From positions 1 to 12,159 of the forward strand of contig DAISIL010000074.1 of NCBI GenBank assembly GCA_036822015.1: DNA of 12,159 bases. The letters are read 5' to 3'. This DNA comes from DAISIL01 sp036822015 (GTDB lineage Bacteria; Bacteroidota; Bacteroidia; Cytophagales; Bernardetiaceae). Every line of letters starts with the position of its first letter. Within the stretch, counting starts at the first letter, position 1. The position numbers and the translations under genes were made by a program. The notes beneath the pieces are model-generated. The model was not told where the DNA came from. It saw nothing but the letters and a program-made list of their open reading frames with translations, and searched no databases. Positions 6,470 to 12,159 of the stretch are shown in pieces.

Positions 6470-7457
6470 GTTTTTTCTTTTGGATTATACTCACCAGCAG
6501 ACAAATACCACCCACAGCTACCACGCCTAGCGTCTGGGAGCCATGAATCAAGAAAGCAAAATCCTCGGCATCTGCTCGCCCTACACCGAAGGCTGCCACC
6601 CCCACGCTCACGAAGAGATGATAAAACCCAATACCAGCCTGCACGGGCATCAGCATACCGAAGCTACCCATCATCAGAACCACAAAACCAGCCGATAACC
6701 CCAGGTCTTCTGTGGCAGGCAATGCCGGAAAAAGGATATAGGTCATCAGAAAATACAAAAACCAGATCAAAAAAGAGTGAAGCAAATACTGCCACAACAA
6801 CGAAGCCTCCATGTGTAAGACGCTCAACAGCCCCAAGCGCATCCCCCGCAAAAACGAAATGCCCTTTGCCAAAATGGACACCCGAGAAAGGCGTTCCCGA
6901 AACAAGTACACCACACCCAACCCTAAGCCCAGGAGCAAAACCGTTACCCCAGCCAGCAGCAGTTTTTGACGGAAGGCATCCTCCTGAGCCCCGATCTGTT
7001 CCAGGACAAACTGTCCCACCCGCGAGAACTCCAAAACCAGGGTAAGGCAAATAATCAACACCAAAAACAACAGGTCGATGACCCGCTCGGTTACGACAGT
7101 GCCGAATGACACCGTAAAAGGCACGTTTTCAGACTTTTGTAAAACTGCACAACGCGAAAACTCACCCATACGCGGGATCACCAGGTTGGCCAGATGGCTA
7201 ATCATCACGGCCACAAAAGCAGAACCCAGCGAACTCCGATACCCCAACGGACGCAAAGCAATCACCCACCGCCAGGCCCGGCTCAAATGGCTCAACATCG
7301 CAAACAAAAAAGACAACACGATCCACTCCCAACGCACCAATGCCGTATCCGGCCAAAAATCCGATAACTCCCGATGCCCATATACATAAGCAAACAAAGC
7401 CGCCGCCAAAAGTAACGATAGGCTGTACTGAATCAGGCTTTTAAAATCTATACCCAT
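6441..7457 (-). CDS. Flippase-like integral membrane protein (LPG_synthase_TM / UPF0104 family)
   Basis: A 338-residue inner-membrane protein with about eight hydrophobic segments, for example near residues 8-26, 44-58, 78-95, 117-143, 166-186, 222-245, 255-290 and 308-326. Family landmarks are SRAWRW at 59-64, the cytoplasmic motif GEFSR at 98-102, ERVIDLL at 124-130 and a Pro-Gly-rich turn PVQAGIGFYH at 271-280. The family includes the membrane part of MprF, which flips lysyl-phosphatidylglycerol, and many uncharacterised proteins thought to move lipids or lipid-linked precursors. No aminoacyl-transferase domain is attached here, so the substrate is unknown. The ATG at 7457 is chosen over an adjacent TTG at 7460. 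The gene is divergent from the orphan lipoprotein and convergent, with overlap, to the L,D-transpeptidase gene. The family is sure; the transported molecule is not. Confidence 0.85.
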   Translation of the reverse strand: MGIDFKSLIQYSLSLLLAAALFAYVYGHRELSDFWPDTALVRWEWIVLSFLFAMLSHLSRAWRWVIALRPLGYRSSLGSAFVAVMISHLANLVIPRMGEFSRCAVLQKSENVPFTVSFGTVVTERVIDLLFLVLIICLTLVLEFSRVGQFVLEQIGAQEDAFRQKLLLAGVTVLLLGLGLGVVYLFRERLSRVSILAKGISFLRGMRLGLLSVLHMEASLLWQYLLHSFLIWFLYFLMTYILFPALPATEDLGLSAGFVVLMMGSFGMLMPVQAGIGFYHLFVSVGVAAFGVGRADAEDFAFLIHGSQTLGVVAVGGICLLVSIIQKKKLKTDNPPVR

Positions 7458-7461
7458 CAAG

Positions 7462-7469
7462 CAAAGCTA
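7462..7469 (-). promoter_or_regulatory. Candidate -7 element (TAGCTTTG) of the flippase-like gene
   Basis: Read on the minus strand this is an exact TAnnTTTG, with a TTTG 22 bases upstream, one base more than the usual maximum. It ends only four bases before the ATG at 7457, so transcription would begin at or within a few bases of the start codon and the mRNA would be leaderless or nearly so. Confidence 0.45.
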
Positions 7470-7504
7470 CAAAACAAATGCAGATCATTTACAAACAAAA
7501 TGCC

Positions 7505-7512
7505 TATCTTTG
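7505..7512 (+). promoter_or_regulatory. Candidate -7 element (TATCTTTG) of the orphan lipoprotein gene
   Basis: This is an exact TAnnTTTG match on the plus strand, 16 bases before the ATG at 7529, so a leader of only about 10 bases is expected. I see no clear -33 TTTG at 19-21 bases upstream. It faces away from the minus-strand element at 7462-7469 within the 71-base divergent region. Confidence 0.5.
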
Positions 7513-7528
7513 TCCCAAAAAGTAAGTG

Positions 7529-8176
7529 ATGAGAAGCTACACCACATTGTTTTTTCTGCTCGCCAGTGTTTTGCTGCTAAGCTGTCAGCCCAAAAAAGCA
7601 GAAATGCCCGAAGGTGCCGAGGAAGCCGAAACGGTCGATATATGGGAGGGCGTACCCATAGAGGAGTTCGTCGATACCCGCCCGGTACAGGTGCGCTACA
7701 CCGAAGTTACGCAACAACTCGATAGCCTTTGGCAAGACATACACACCGCCGATAGCATCAAGCACGCTGCCTTACGCGCCCTCGAAGGAACCCTCCCACA
7801 GACACCTGGATTTGCGATGCAAAAGGAGTTTGCCACGATGGTAGCTCACTCAAGGTGGCTCGAAAAGCGTCCGCTTACCTATCAGATCATCGGAACGACG
7901 GACGAAATCGAAGCCTACGATCAGCACCTGGACGGCTTTATTGAACTGGCCGACTCGATCATACAAAATACCCGAAACCTCGACGCCGAGACCGCCCGCT
8001 ACCTCAACATGATCTTTGATGCCGATGCCGATGACCTCCTGCGCCGCACCCGTTACGAATCCCTTGTCCAGACCCACAACCAAATCCTGGAAGAGCAAAA
8101 AGATTCGCTCGAGTACTTAGGATTCCAAAATCTAAGCCCCCTACCCATCTTTGCCTATCAGGGACGTATCCAGTAG
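7529..8176 (+). CDS. Predicted lipoprotein of unknown function
   Basis: A 215-residue product with a textbook lipoprotein signal: MRSYTT, a hydrophobic core, then lipobox LLSC with Cys19. An in-frame GTG at 7526 directly precedes the ATG; the ATG is preferred. After the anchor comes an acidic linker (about residues 23-50), then a mainly helical region rich in charged residues (about 56-195). Repeated spacing of hydrophobics in QQLDSLWQDIHTADSIKHAA and in ETARYLNMIFDADADDLL suggests amphipathic helices or coiled-coil packing. I see no enzyme motif and only one cysteine, the anchoring one. I do not recognise a family. It is transcribed away from the flippase-like gene and followed after 54 A/T-rich bases by the acyl-CoA dehydrogenase. 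It could be an outer-membrane or periplasmic accessory protein, but nothing ties it to a partner. Confidence 0.78.
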   Translation: MRSYTTLFFLLASVLLLSCQPKKAEMPEGAEEAETVDIWEGVPIEEFVDTRPVQVRYTEVTQQLDSLWQDIHTADSIKHAALRALEGTLPQTPGFAMQKEFATMVAHSRWLEKRPLTYQIIGTTDEIEAYDQHLDGFIELADSIIQNTRNLDAETARYLNMIFDADADDLLRRTRYESLVQTHNQILEEQKDSLEYLGFQNLSPLPIFAYQGRIQ

Positions 8177-8230
8177 GCTCAACAAAACGTTTTTTATTCA
8201 ATTTCTCAAAAACAAAACAAAATATTTTTT

Positions 8231-9472
8231 ATGGAAACGATCCTCGAAAAACCGCCTGTGCCGTCAGTTGCGAATATCCCCCTGACACCGCGTCAGCAAC
8301 CCGATTTATTTGAAGCCCCTGATTATTACGCCCTTGATGCACTCCTGGAAGAAGAACACCTGATGGTACGCGACAGCGTCCGGCAGTTTGTCAGTCGTGA
8401 AATCATGCCGATCATCGAAGAGTGCGCCCAGAAAAGCTATTTTCCCCAACATATCATCCGCAAGTTTGGGGAAGTGGGTGCTTTTGGGGTCAATATCCCG
8501 AGCGAGTACGGCGGGGGTGGTCTCGATTATATTGCCTACGGACTAGCTGCCCAGGAAATTGAGCGCGGCGATTCGGGTATGCGCTCGGTGGCTTCGGTGC
8601 AGAGTTCGTTGGTCATGTATCCGATCTGGAAGTTTGGCTCCGAAGCCCAACGCCAAAAATACCTCCCCAAGCTAGCCAGTGGCGAACTCCTGGGCTGTTT
8701 TGGTCTCACCGAACCCTCTCATGGCTCGAACCCCAGCGGGATGCTCTCCCGATTTGAGGACAAAGGCGATCACTATCTCCTCAATGGAGCCAAGATGTGG
8801 ATCACCAACTCACCCCTGGCCGATATAGCTGTTGTGTGGGCAAAGAGCGAAGCCGGACGTATCCATGGACTGATCGTAGAACGCGGTATGGAAGGCTTTT
8901 CGGCCCCCGAAATACACGGCAAGTGGTCGTTGCGGGCGAGCATTACGGGCGAGCTGGTCTTTGATAACGTCCGTGTCCCGAAGGAAAACCTTCTGCCCAA
9001 CAAGTCGGGCTTGGGCGCGCCCATGATGTGCCTGGATTCGGCCCGCTATGGCATTGCCTGGGGAGCCATCGGAGCGGCGATGTCTTGCTACGATGCCGCC
9101 TTACGCTACGCTAAGGAGCGCATTCAATTTGATCGCCCCATTGCAGGGTTCCAACTGATCCAGAAGAAGTTAGCCGAAATGCTCACCGAGATTACCAAAG
9201 CCCAACTCCTTGCCTGGCGGCTCGGAACGCTGATGAATGCCGGCAAAGCCAGCACGGCACAAATCTCGATGGCTAAGCGAAACAATGTAGCTATGGCTCT
9301 GGATATTGCCCGCGAGAGCCGACAAATTCTCGGCGGCATGGGCATCACGGACGACTACCCCATCATGCGCCACATGATGAACCTTGAATCCGTGGTTACC
9401 TACGAAGGCACACATGATATTCACTTGCTCATCCTGGGGCATGACATCACGGGTATCCAGGCGTTTCGGTAA
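8231..9472 (+). CDS. gcdH: Acyl-CoA dehydrogenase, glutaryl-CoA dehydrogenase type
   Basis: An FAD enzyme of 413 residues. Glutaryl-CoA dehydrogenase oxidises and decarboxylates glutaryl-CoA to crotonyl-CoA in lysine, tryptophan and glutarate breakdown, passing electrons to electron-transfer flavoprotein. The sequence follows known GCDH almost block by block: SGMRSVASVQSSLVM at 115-129, LLGCFGLTEPSHGSNPS at 153-169, MWITNSPLAD at 189-198, SARYGIAWG at 270-278, QLIQKKLAEMLTEIT at 308-322 and YEGTHDIH at 391-398. Glu392 is the catalytic base. Glu111, Arg118 and Ser122 fit the residues that hold the substrate's free carboxylate in human GCDH (Glu87, Arg94, Ser98), and Tyr391 precedes the base as in decarboxylating enzymes. 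These residues favour glutaryl-CoA over a simple fatty acyl-CoA. The first 30 residues are a variable extension. The stop lies five bases from that of the convergent peroxiredoxin gene. Confidence 0.88.
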   Translation: METILEKPPVPSVANIPLTPRQQPDLFEAPDYYALDALLEEEHLMVRDSVRQFVSREIMPIIEECAQKSYFPQHIIRKFGEVGAFGVNIPSEYGGGGLDYIAYGLAAQEIERGDSGMRSVASVQSSLVMYPIWKFGSEAQRQKYLPKLASGELLGCFGLTEPSHGSNPSGMLSRFEDKGDHYLLNGAKMWITNSPLADIAVVWAKSEAGRIHGLIVERGMEGFSAPEIHGKWSLRASITGELVFDNVRVPKENLLPNKSGLGAPMMCLDSARYGIAWGAIGAAMSCYDAALRYAKERIQFDRPIAGFQLIQKKLAEMLTEITKAQLLAWRLGTLMNAGKASTAQISMAKRNNVAMALDIARESRQILGGMGITDDYPIMRHMMNLESVVTYEGTHDIHLLILGHDITGIQAFR

Positions 9473-9477
9473 GTCAA

Positions 9478-9927
9478 TTAAAGGTTACGAATCTTCTCGA
9501 GGGTCTCTTTGATGTGTATTTCGGCATCGAAGAGGTCTTCGACAACGGCCGCCACGCGGTGCGACTTATCCAGCACGTAGGTTACTCGCTTAGAAATGCC
9601 AAAAAGCGGAATAGCCGATTTGTAGGCTTTGGTTGTTGCTCCGTCTTCGTCGGCCAGCAGATCAAAGGGCAGTTTGTACTTTTCCTTGAAACGGTGGTGG
9701 GTCGCCAGGTCGTCTCGACTGATACCTACCACTGTTACATCTAAGTTCCGAAAAGCCATAAACTGATCTCGGAAGGTGCAGGCTTCTTTGGTGCATACAC
9801 CCGTGAAGTCTTTGGGATAAAAAAACAAAACCAACACCTGTCCTTTGTAATCGTTCAGGACAAAGTCTTTGCCCGCCGTAGAGGGCAGTTGGAAATTGGG
9901 GGCGAGATCGCCTACGTTGAGTGGCAT
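9478..9927 (-). CDS. bcp: Thioredoxin-dependent peroxiredoxin, PrxQ/Bcp type
   Basis: A 149-residue cytoplasmic thiol peroxidase that reduces hydrogen peroxide and organic peroxides and is recycled by thioredoxin. The AhpC/TSA-type thioredoxin fold is evident: VGDLAPNFQLP at 5-15, then VLVLFFYPKDFTGVCTKEAC at 31-50. Cys45 in the FTxxC motif is the peroxidatic cysteine, and Cys50, five residues on, is the resolving cysteine typical of PrxQ/Bcp. Arg114 (SKRVTYVLD) fits the conserved active-site arginine, and GISRDD follows the next strand. It lacks a signal peptide. The gene lies 39 bases downstream of the GNAT-nitrilase gene on the same strand, so the two may share a transcript. I see no clear promoter in the gap. 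Identification is firm. Confidence 0.95.
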   Translation of the reverse strand: MPLNVGDLAPNFQLPSTAGKDFVLNDYKGQVLVLFFYPKDFTGVCTKEACTFRDQFMAFRNLDVTVVGISRDDLATHHRFKEKYKLPFDLLADEDGATTKAYKSAIPLFGISKRVTYVLDKSHRVAAVVEDLFDAEIHIKETLEKIRNL

Positions 9928-9966
9928 AAGAATTTTGCTTTGGAGATAAGATAAAAACCAGCAGGC

Positions 9967-11499
9967 CTAGGCTTTGTTTTTTTTGAGGGTAAAGAGGTCT
10001 TTGCGGCGGTCATTGAGGTTACGGACGCTCCCGATATGGTGTAACTCGCGCAGGAGGTCAATATCCAGATCGGCAATCAACATCATTTCTGTATTCGGGG
10101 TGGCTTCGGCTTTGATGCCATCGGTGGGAAAGGCAAAATCGCAAGGCGTAAAAACAGCGGATTGGGCGTACTGGATGTCCATGTTGTGTACCTTAGGCAG
10201 GTTACCCACACAACCCGCAATGGCGACATAACATTCGTTCTCGATGGCTCGGGCCCGCGCACAGTTCCTGACTCTGGAGTAGCCGTTTTGGGTATCGGTC
10301 AGGAAGGGAACAAAGAGAATATCCATCCCTTCGTCGGCTAACAGGCGGCTAAGCTCCGGAAATTCGGAATCGTAGCAAATTAAAATGCCAATTTTTCCAC
10401 AGTCGGTATCAAAAGTTTTAATTTCATCTCCTCCTTGCAATCCCCATACGCGCTCCTCATCGGGCGTTACGTGTAACTTGACGTATCGCTCCATCGTTCC
10501 GTCTCTTCGGCACAAATAACCGACGTTGTAGAGTTGCTCACCCACGATCTCGGGCATACTTCCCGTGATGATGTTGATGTTGTAGGCAATGGAAAGTTGG
10601 GAAAATCTTTCTACTACGGGCTGGGTATAGGCAGCCAAACAACGGATGGCTTCGGGTTCGCTTAGGTCGTTGTACTGTGCCATGAGCGGCGCATTAAAAA
10701 ACTCTGGAAAGAGTGCGAAGTCAGCACGGTATCCCGAGACAGCATCCACAAAGAACTCCGCTTGCTGCATGAGGTCATCCAGGTTTCGATACAAGCGCAT
10801 CTGCCACTGCACTAGCCCCAGGCGAACGACGCTTTTATCAATCTGGACAGTCTTTTTGGGCTTCTCGTAGTAGATGTTATCCCAGGCCATCAAAACGGCA
10901 TACTCTTGTGAGGCTGCATCATCGGAGAGATAACTTTTCATCAGCTTTATCACATGAAAATCATTGGATAGCTGAAAGTTAAGTACCGGATCATGGACTT
11001 CTTTTTGCTTGACCCGTTGGAGATATTCTTTGGGGGAAAGCTTCTCTGCGTGCTTGTGATAATTGGGGATTCGCCCACCAAAGATAATACTTTTGAGGTT
11101 CAGCCGCTCACAGAGTTCTTTGCGGTAATCGTACAAACGCCGCCCTATCCGTAAGCCCCGAAACGAAGGGCGCACAAAAATATCAATCCCGTACAGGGCA
11201 TCTCCTTTGGGATCATGGGTATCGAAGTTTGTGTTGGTGCCAATGACCTCACGGTAGGTGTGCTGGTCGTTGAAGCGATCATAACGCACGATCAGGGACA
11301 AGGCCGCCCCCGCAATCTGCCCATTGACCTTAACAACTACCTGCCCTTCGGGAAAAATATCGAGCAGCCGCTCAACCTGGTGTTTTTTCCAATAGGCTTG
11401 GGGCATGGTGGGGTAAGATTCGATCATGGCCGCCTTGAAGGGTTCATAGTCATCAAGGGTGAGATAAGAGAGTTCAATATTGCCAATATCCAAAGACAT
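9967..11499 (-). CDS. Bifunctional GNAT N-acetyltransferase / carbon-nitrogen hydrolase (nitrilase superfamily)
   Basis: A 510-residue fusion. Residues 1-190 form a GNAT domain: FVRPSFRGLRIGRRLYDYRK at 108-127 holds the acetyl-CoA loop, though an Arg (117) replaces the first Gly of the usual R-x-x-G-x-G pattern. Residues 225-500 form a nitrilase-superfamily amidase domain with the full triad: Glu266 (FALFPEFF), Lys341 (RYVKLHVTPDEE) and Cys375 (ILICYDSEFPE). A second active-site Glu is plausible at 349. Proteins of this two-domain form are widespread in Bacteroidota; their substrate is not known to me. The amidase half would cleave a C-N bond of a small amide, perhaps a damaged metabolite, and the GNAT half could acetylate the same or a related molecule. 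The frame is open back to 11580, but that would run through the rpoD terminator, and MSLDIGNIELSYLTLDD at the chosen start is a natural N-terminus. Confidence 0.9.
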   Translation of the reverse strand: MSLDIGNIELSYLTLDDYEPFKAAMIESYPTMPQAYWKKHQVERLLDIFPEGQVVVKVNGQIAGAALSLIVRYDRFNDQHTYREVIGTNTNFDTHDPKGDALYGIDIFVRPSFRGLRIGRRLYDYRKELCERLNLKSIIFGGRIPNYHKHAEKLSPKEYLQRVKQKEVHDPVLNFQLSNDFHVIKLMKSYLSDDAASQEYAVLMAWDNIYYEKPKKTVQIDKSVVRLGLVQWQMRLYRNLDDLMQQAEFFVDAVSGYRADFALFPEFFNAPLMAQYNDLSEPEAIRCLAAYTQPVVERFSQLSIAYNINIITGSMPEIVGEQLYNVGYLCRRDGTMERYVKLHVTPDEERVWGLQGGDEIKTFDTDCGKIGILICYDSEFPELSRLLADEGMDILFVPFLTDTQNGYSRVRNCARARAIENECYVAIAGCVGNLPKVHNMDIQYAQSAVFTPCDFAFPTDGIKAEATPNTEMMLIADLDIDLLRELHHIGSVRNLNDRRKDLFTLKKNKA

Positions 11500-11521
11500 G
11501 CGTAGTGTTTTTTGATGAAAA

Positions 11522-11559
11522 TAAAAAAGCCTTTCCCCGAAAGAGTATCGAAGAAAGGC
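11522..11559 (-). terminator. Rho-independent terminator of rpoD
   Basis: On the minus strand, GCCTTTCTTCGA (11559-11548) can pair with TCGGGGAAAGGC (11540-11529). That gives 12 pairs including two G-T wobbles, a seven-base loop, and six T residues immediately after (11528-11523). It lies 21 bases past the rpoD stop. This is the only strong intrinsic terminator I found in the window. Confidence 0.85.
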
Positions 11560-11580
11560 AATATAACAAAAATTAGTCAA

Positions 11581-12159
11581 TTATCCTAAATAAGGTTTCA
11601 AGGATTTGCTACGAGAGGTGTGCCGTAACCGCCGGATGGCCTTTTCCTTGATCTGACGGACGCGCTCACGGGTAAGATTGAACTTTTCACCGATTTCTTC
11701 GAGGGTCATGGGGTGTTCACCATTGAGTCCGAAGTAGAGCGAGATAACATCAGCTTCACGGGGCGTAAGCGTAGAGAGCGCACGCTGTACCTCTCGGCGC
11801 AGGGAGTCGTTCATCAACTCGGAGTCGGGCTTTTCTTCGGTGTTGTTTTCCAGGACATCGAGCAAGGTATTATCTTCCCCCTGAACAAAGGGCGCATCCA
11901 CCGATACGTGTCGTCCGGATATTTTGAGGGTATCCACGACCTCATCTGTGCTGACTTCTAGCTCTTCGGCTAGCTCCTCGGGGGAGGGTTCGCGTTCGTA
12001 GCGTTGTTCGAGTTCGGAAAATGTCTTGGATATTTTGTTGAGCGAACCCACGCGATTGAGCGGCAAGCGCACGATACGAGACTGCTCGGCCAGTGCCTGC
12101 AAGATAGACTGACGAATCCACCAGACGGCATAGGAGATGAACTTAAAGCCACGGGTTTC
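11581..12159 (-). CDS. rpoD: RNA polymerase housekeeping sigma factor RpoD, C-terminal part (N-terminus beyond window)
   Basis: The primary sigma-70 factor directs RNA polymerase to most promoters. The window holds the last 192 residues; the frame is open to the edge. The fragment opens with ETRGFKFISYAVWWIRQSI, the end of region 2.3 and region 2.4, which melts and reads the -10/-7 element. Region 3 follows (about fragment residues 25-105, including RIVRLPLN and the SVDAPF linker). Region 4 (about 115-180) has LTPREADVISLYFGL and the helix-turn-helix MTLEEIGEKFNLTRERVRQI at 151-170 that contacts the upstream promoter element. The end RLRHTSRSKSLKPYLG resembles the short Bacteroidota primary sigma factors. 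Those proteins recognise TTTG and TAnnTTTG elements, and matches to the latter occur before several genes here. A strong terminator follows the stop. Confidence 0.96.
   Translation of the reverse strand, partial: ETRGFKFISYAVWWIRQSILQALAEQSRIVRLPLNRVGSLNKISKTFSELEQRYEREPSPEELAEELEVSTDEVVDTLKISGRHVSVDAPFVQGEDNTLLDVLENNTEEKPDSELMNDSLRREVQRALSTLTPREADVISLYFGLNGEHPMTLEEIGEKFNLTRERVRQIKEKAIRRLRHTSRSKSLKPYLG

Noticed and set aside
6447..6480. Possible terminator: AACAG/CTGTT stem followed by a T-rich run after the L,D-transpeptidase stop
   Set aside because: The stem is only five base pairs with a nine-base loop, and 'ttgag' separates it from the T-run; too weak to call.
8186..8195. Palindrome AAAACGTTTT after the orphan lipoprotein gene
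   Set aside because: A ten-base A/T-rich palindrome is expected by chance and has no stem-loop or partner site nearby.
11500..11580. 27-residue N-terminal extension of the GNAT-nitrilase protein
   Set aside because: It would be encoded by the rpoD terminator hairpin and its T-run; the ATG at 11499 gives a natural GNAT start.
1..12159. Search for a mobile element, CRISPR array, toxin-antitoxin pair, defence island, tRNA or rRNA
   Set aside because: I saw no transposase or integrase motifs, no regularly spaced repeats, no terminal inverted repeats, no clover-leaf sequence and no composition shift; the gene content is mostly housekeeping and envelope.

Overview
The window looks like ordinary chromosome from a member of the Bacteroidota, probably near Cytophagales or Saprospirales; I cannot name a genus. 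Four things point there. Several genes are preceded by copies of TAnnTTTG, the -7 element of that phylum, and by A/T-rich leaders without a strong Shine-Dalgarno sequence. One gene is a GNAT acetyltransferase fused to a nitrilase-family hydrolase, an arrangement common in Bacteroidota. The housekeeping sigma factor ends in the phylum-like tail RSKSLKPYLG. A small secreted protein resembles the fibronectin-III-like domain found in many Bacteroidota secreted proteins. Base composition and codon use look even throughout, and I see no transposase, integrase, CRISPR array, tRNA or rRNA.

Layout. At the left edge, a minus-strand comEC/rec2-type DNA-uptake channel gene enters the window with only its N-terminal 233 codons. 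It diverges from a plus-strand run: an RlpA-like cell-wall protein with a SPOR domain on each side of its DPBB domain, then glyA 13 bases later, then a small secreted FN3-like protein, then lepA. After lepA come a small protein with a very acidic tail and a lipoprotein L,D-transpeptidase. The transpeptidase gene runs tail-to-tail, with a 29-base overlap, into a minus-strand gene for a flippase-like (LPG_synthase_TM) membrane protein. A 71-base divergent promoter region separates that gene from an unrecognised plus-strand lipoprotein. A glutaryl-CoA dehydrogenase-type gene follows. The right-hand block is all on the minus strand: a partial rpoD with a clear intrinsic terminator, the GNAT-nitrilase fusion, and a PrxQ/Bcp peroxiredoxin whose stop lies five bases from that of the dehydrogenase.

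How the genes fit together. Most are core functions: one-carbon metabolism (glyA), translation (lepA), transcription (rpoD), peroxide defence (prxQ), and acyl-CoA oxidation in lysine/tryptophan or glutarate breakdown. A looser envelope theme joins RlpA, the L,D-transpeptidase, the flippase-like protein, the lipoprotein and the FN3-like protein, but nothing shows that they form one system. I found no convincing new defence, mobile or biosynthetic system. The points most worth a second look are the double-SPOR RlpA, the acidic-tail protein, the divergent promoters that predict an almost leaderless mRNA, and the rpoD terminator lying directly against the next start codon.
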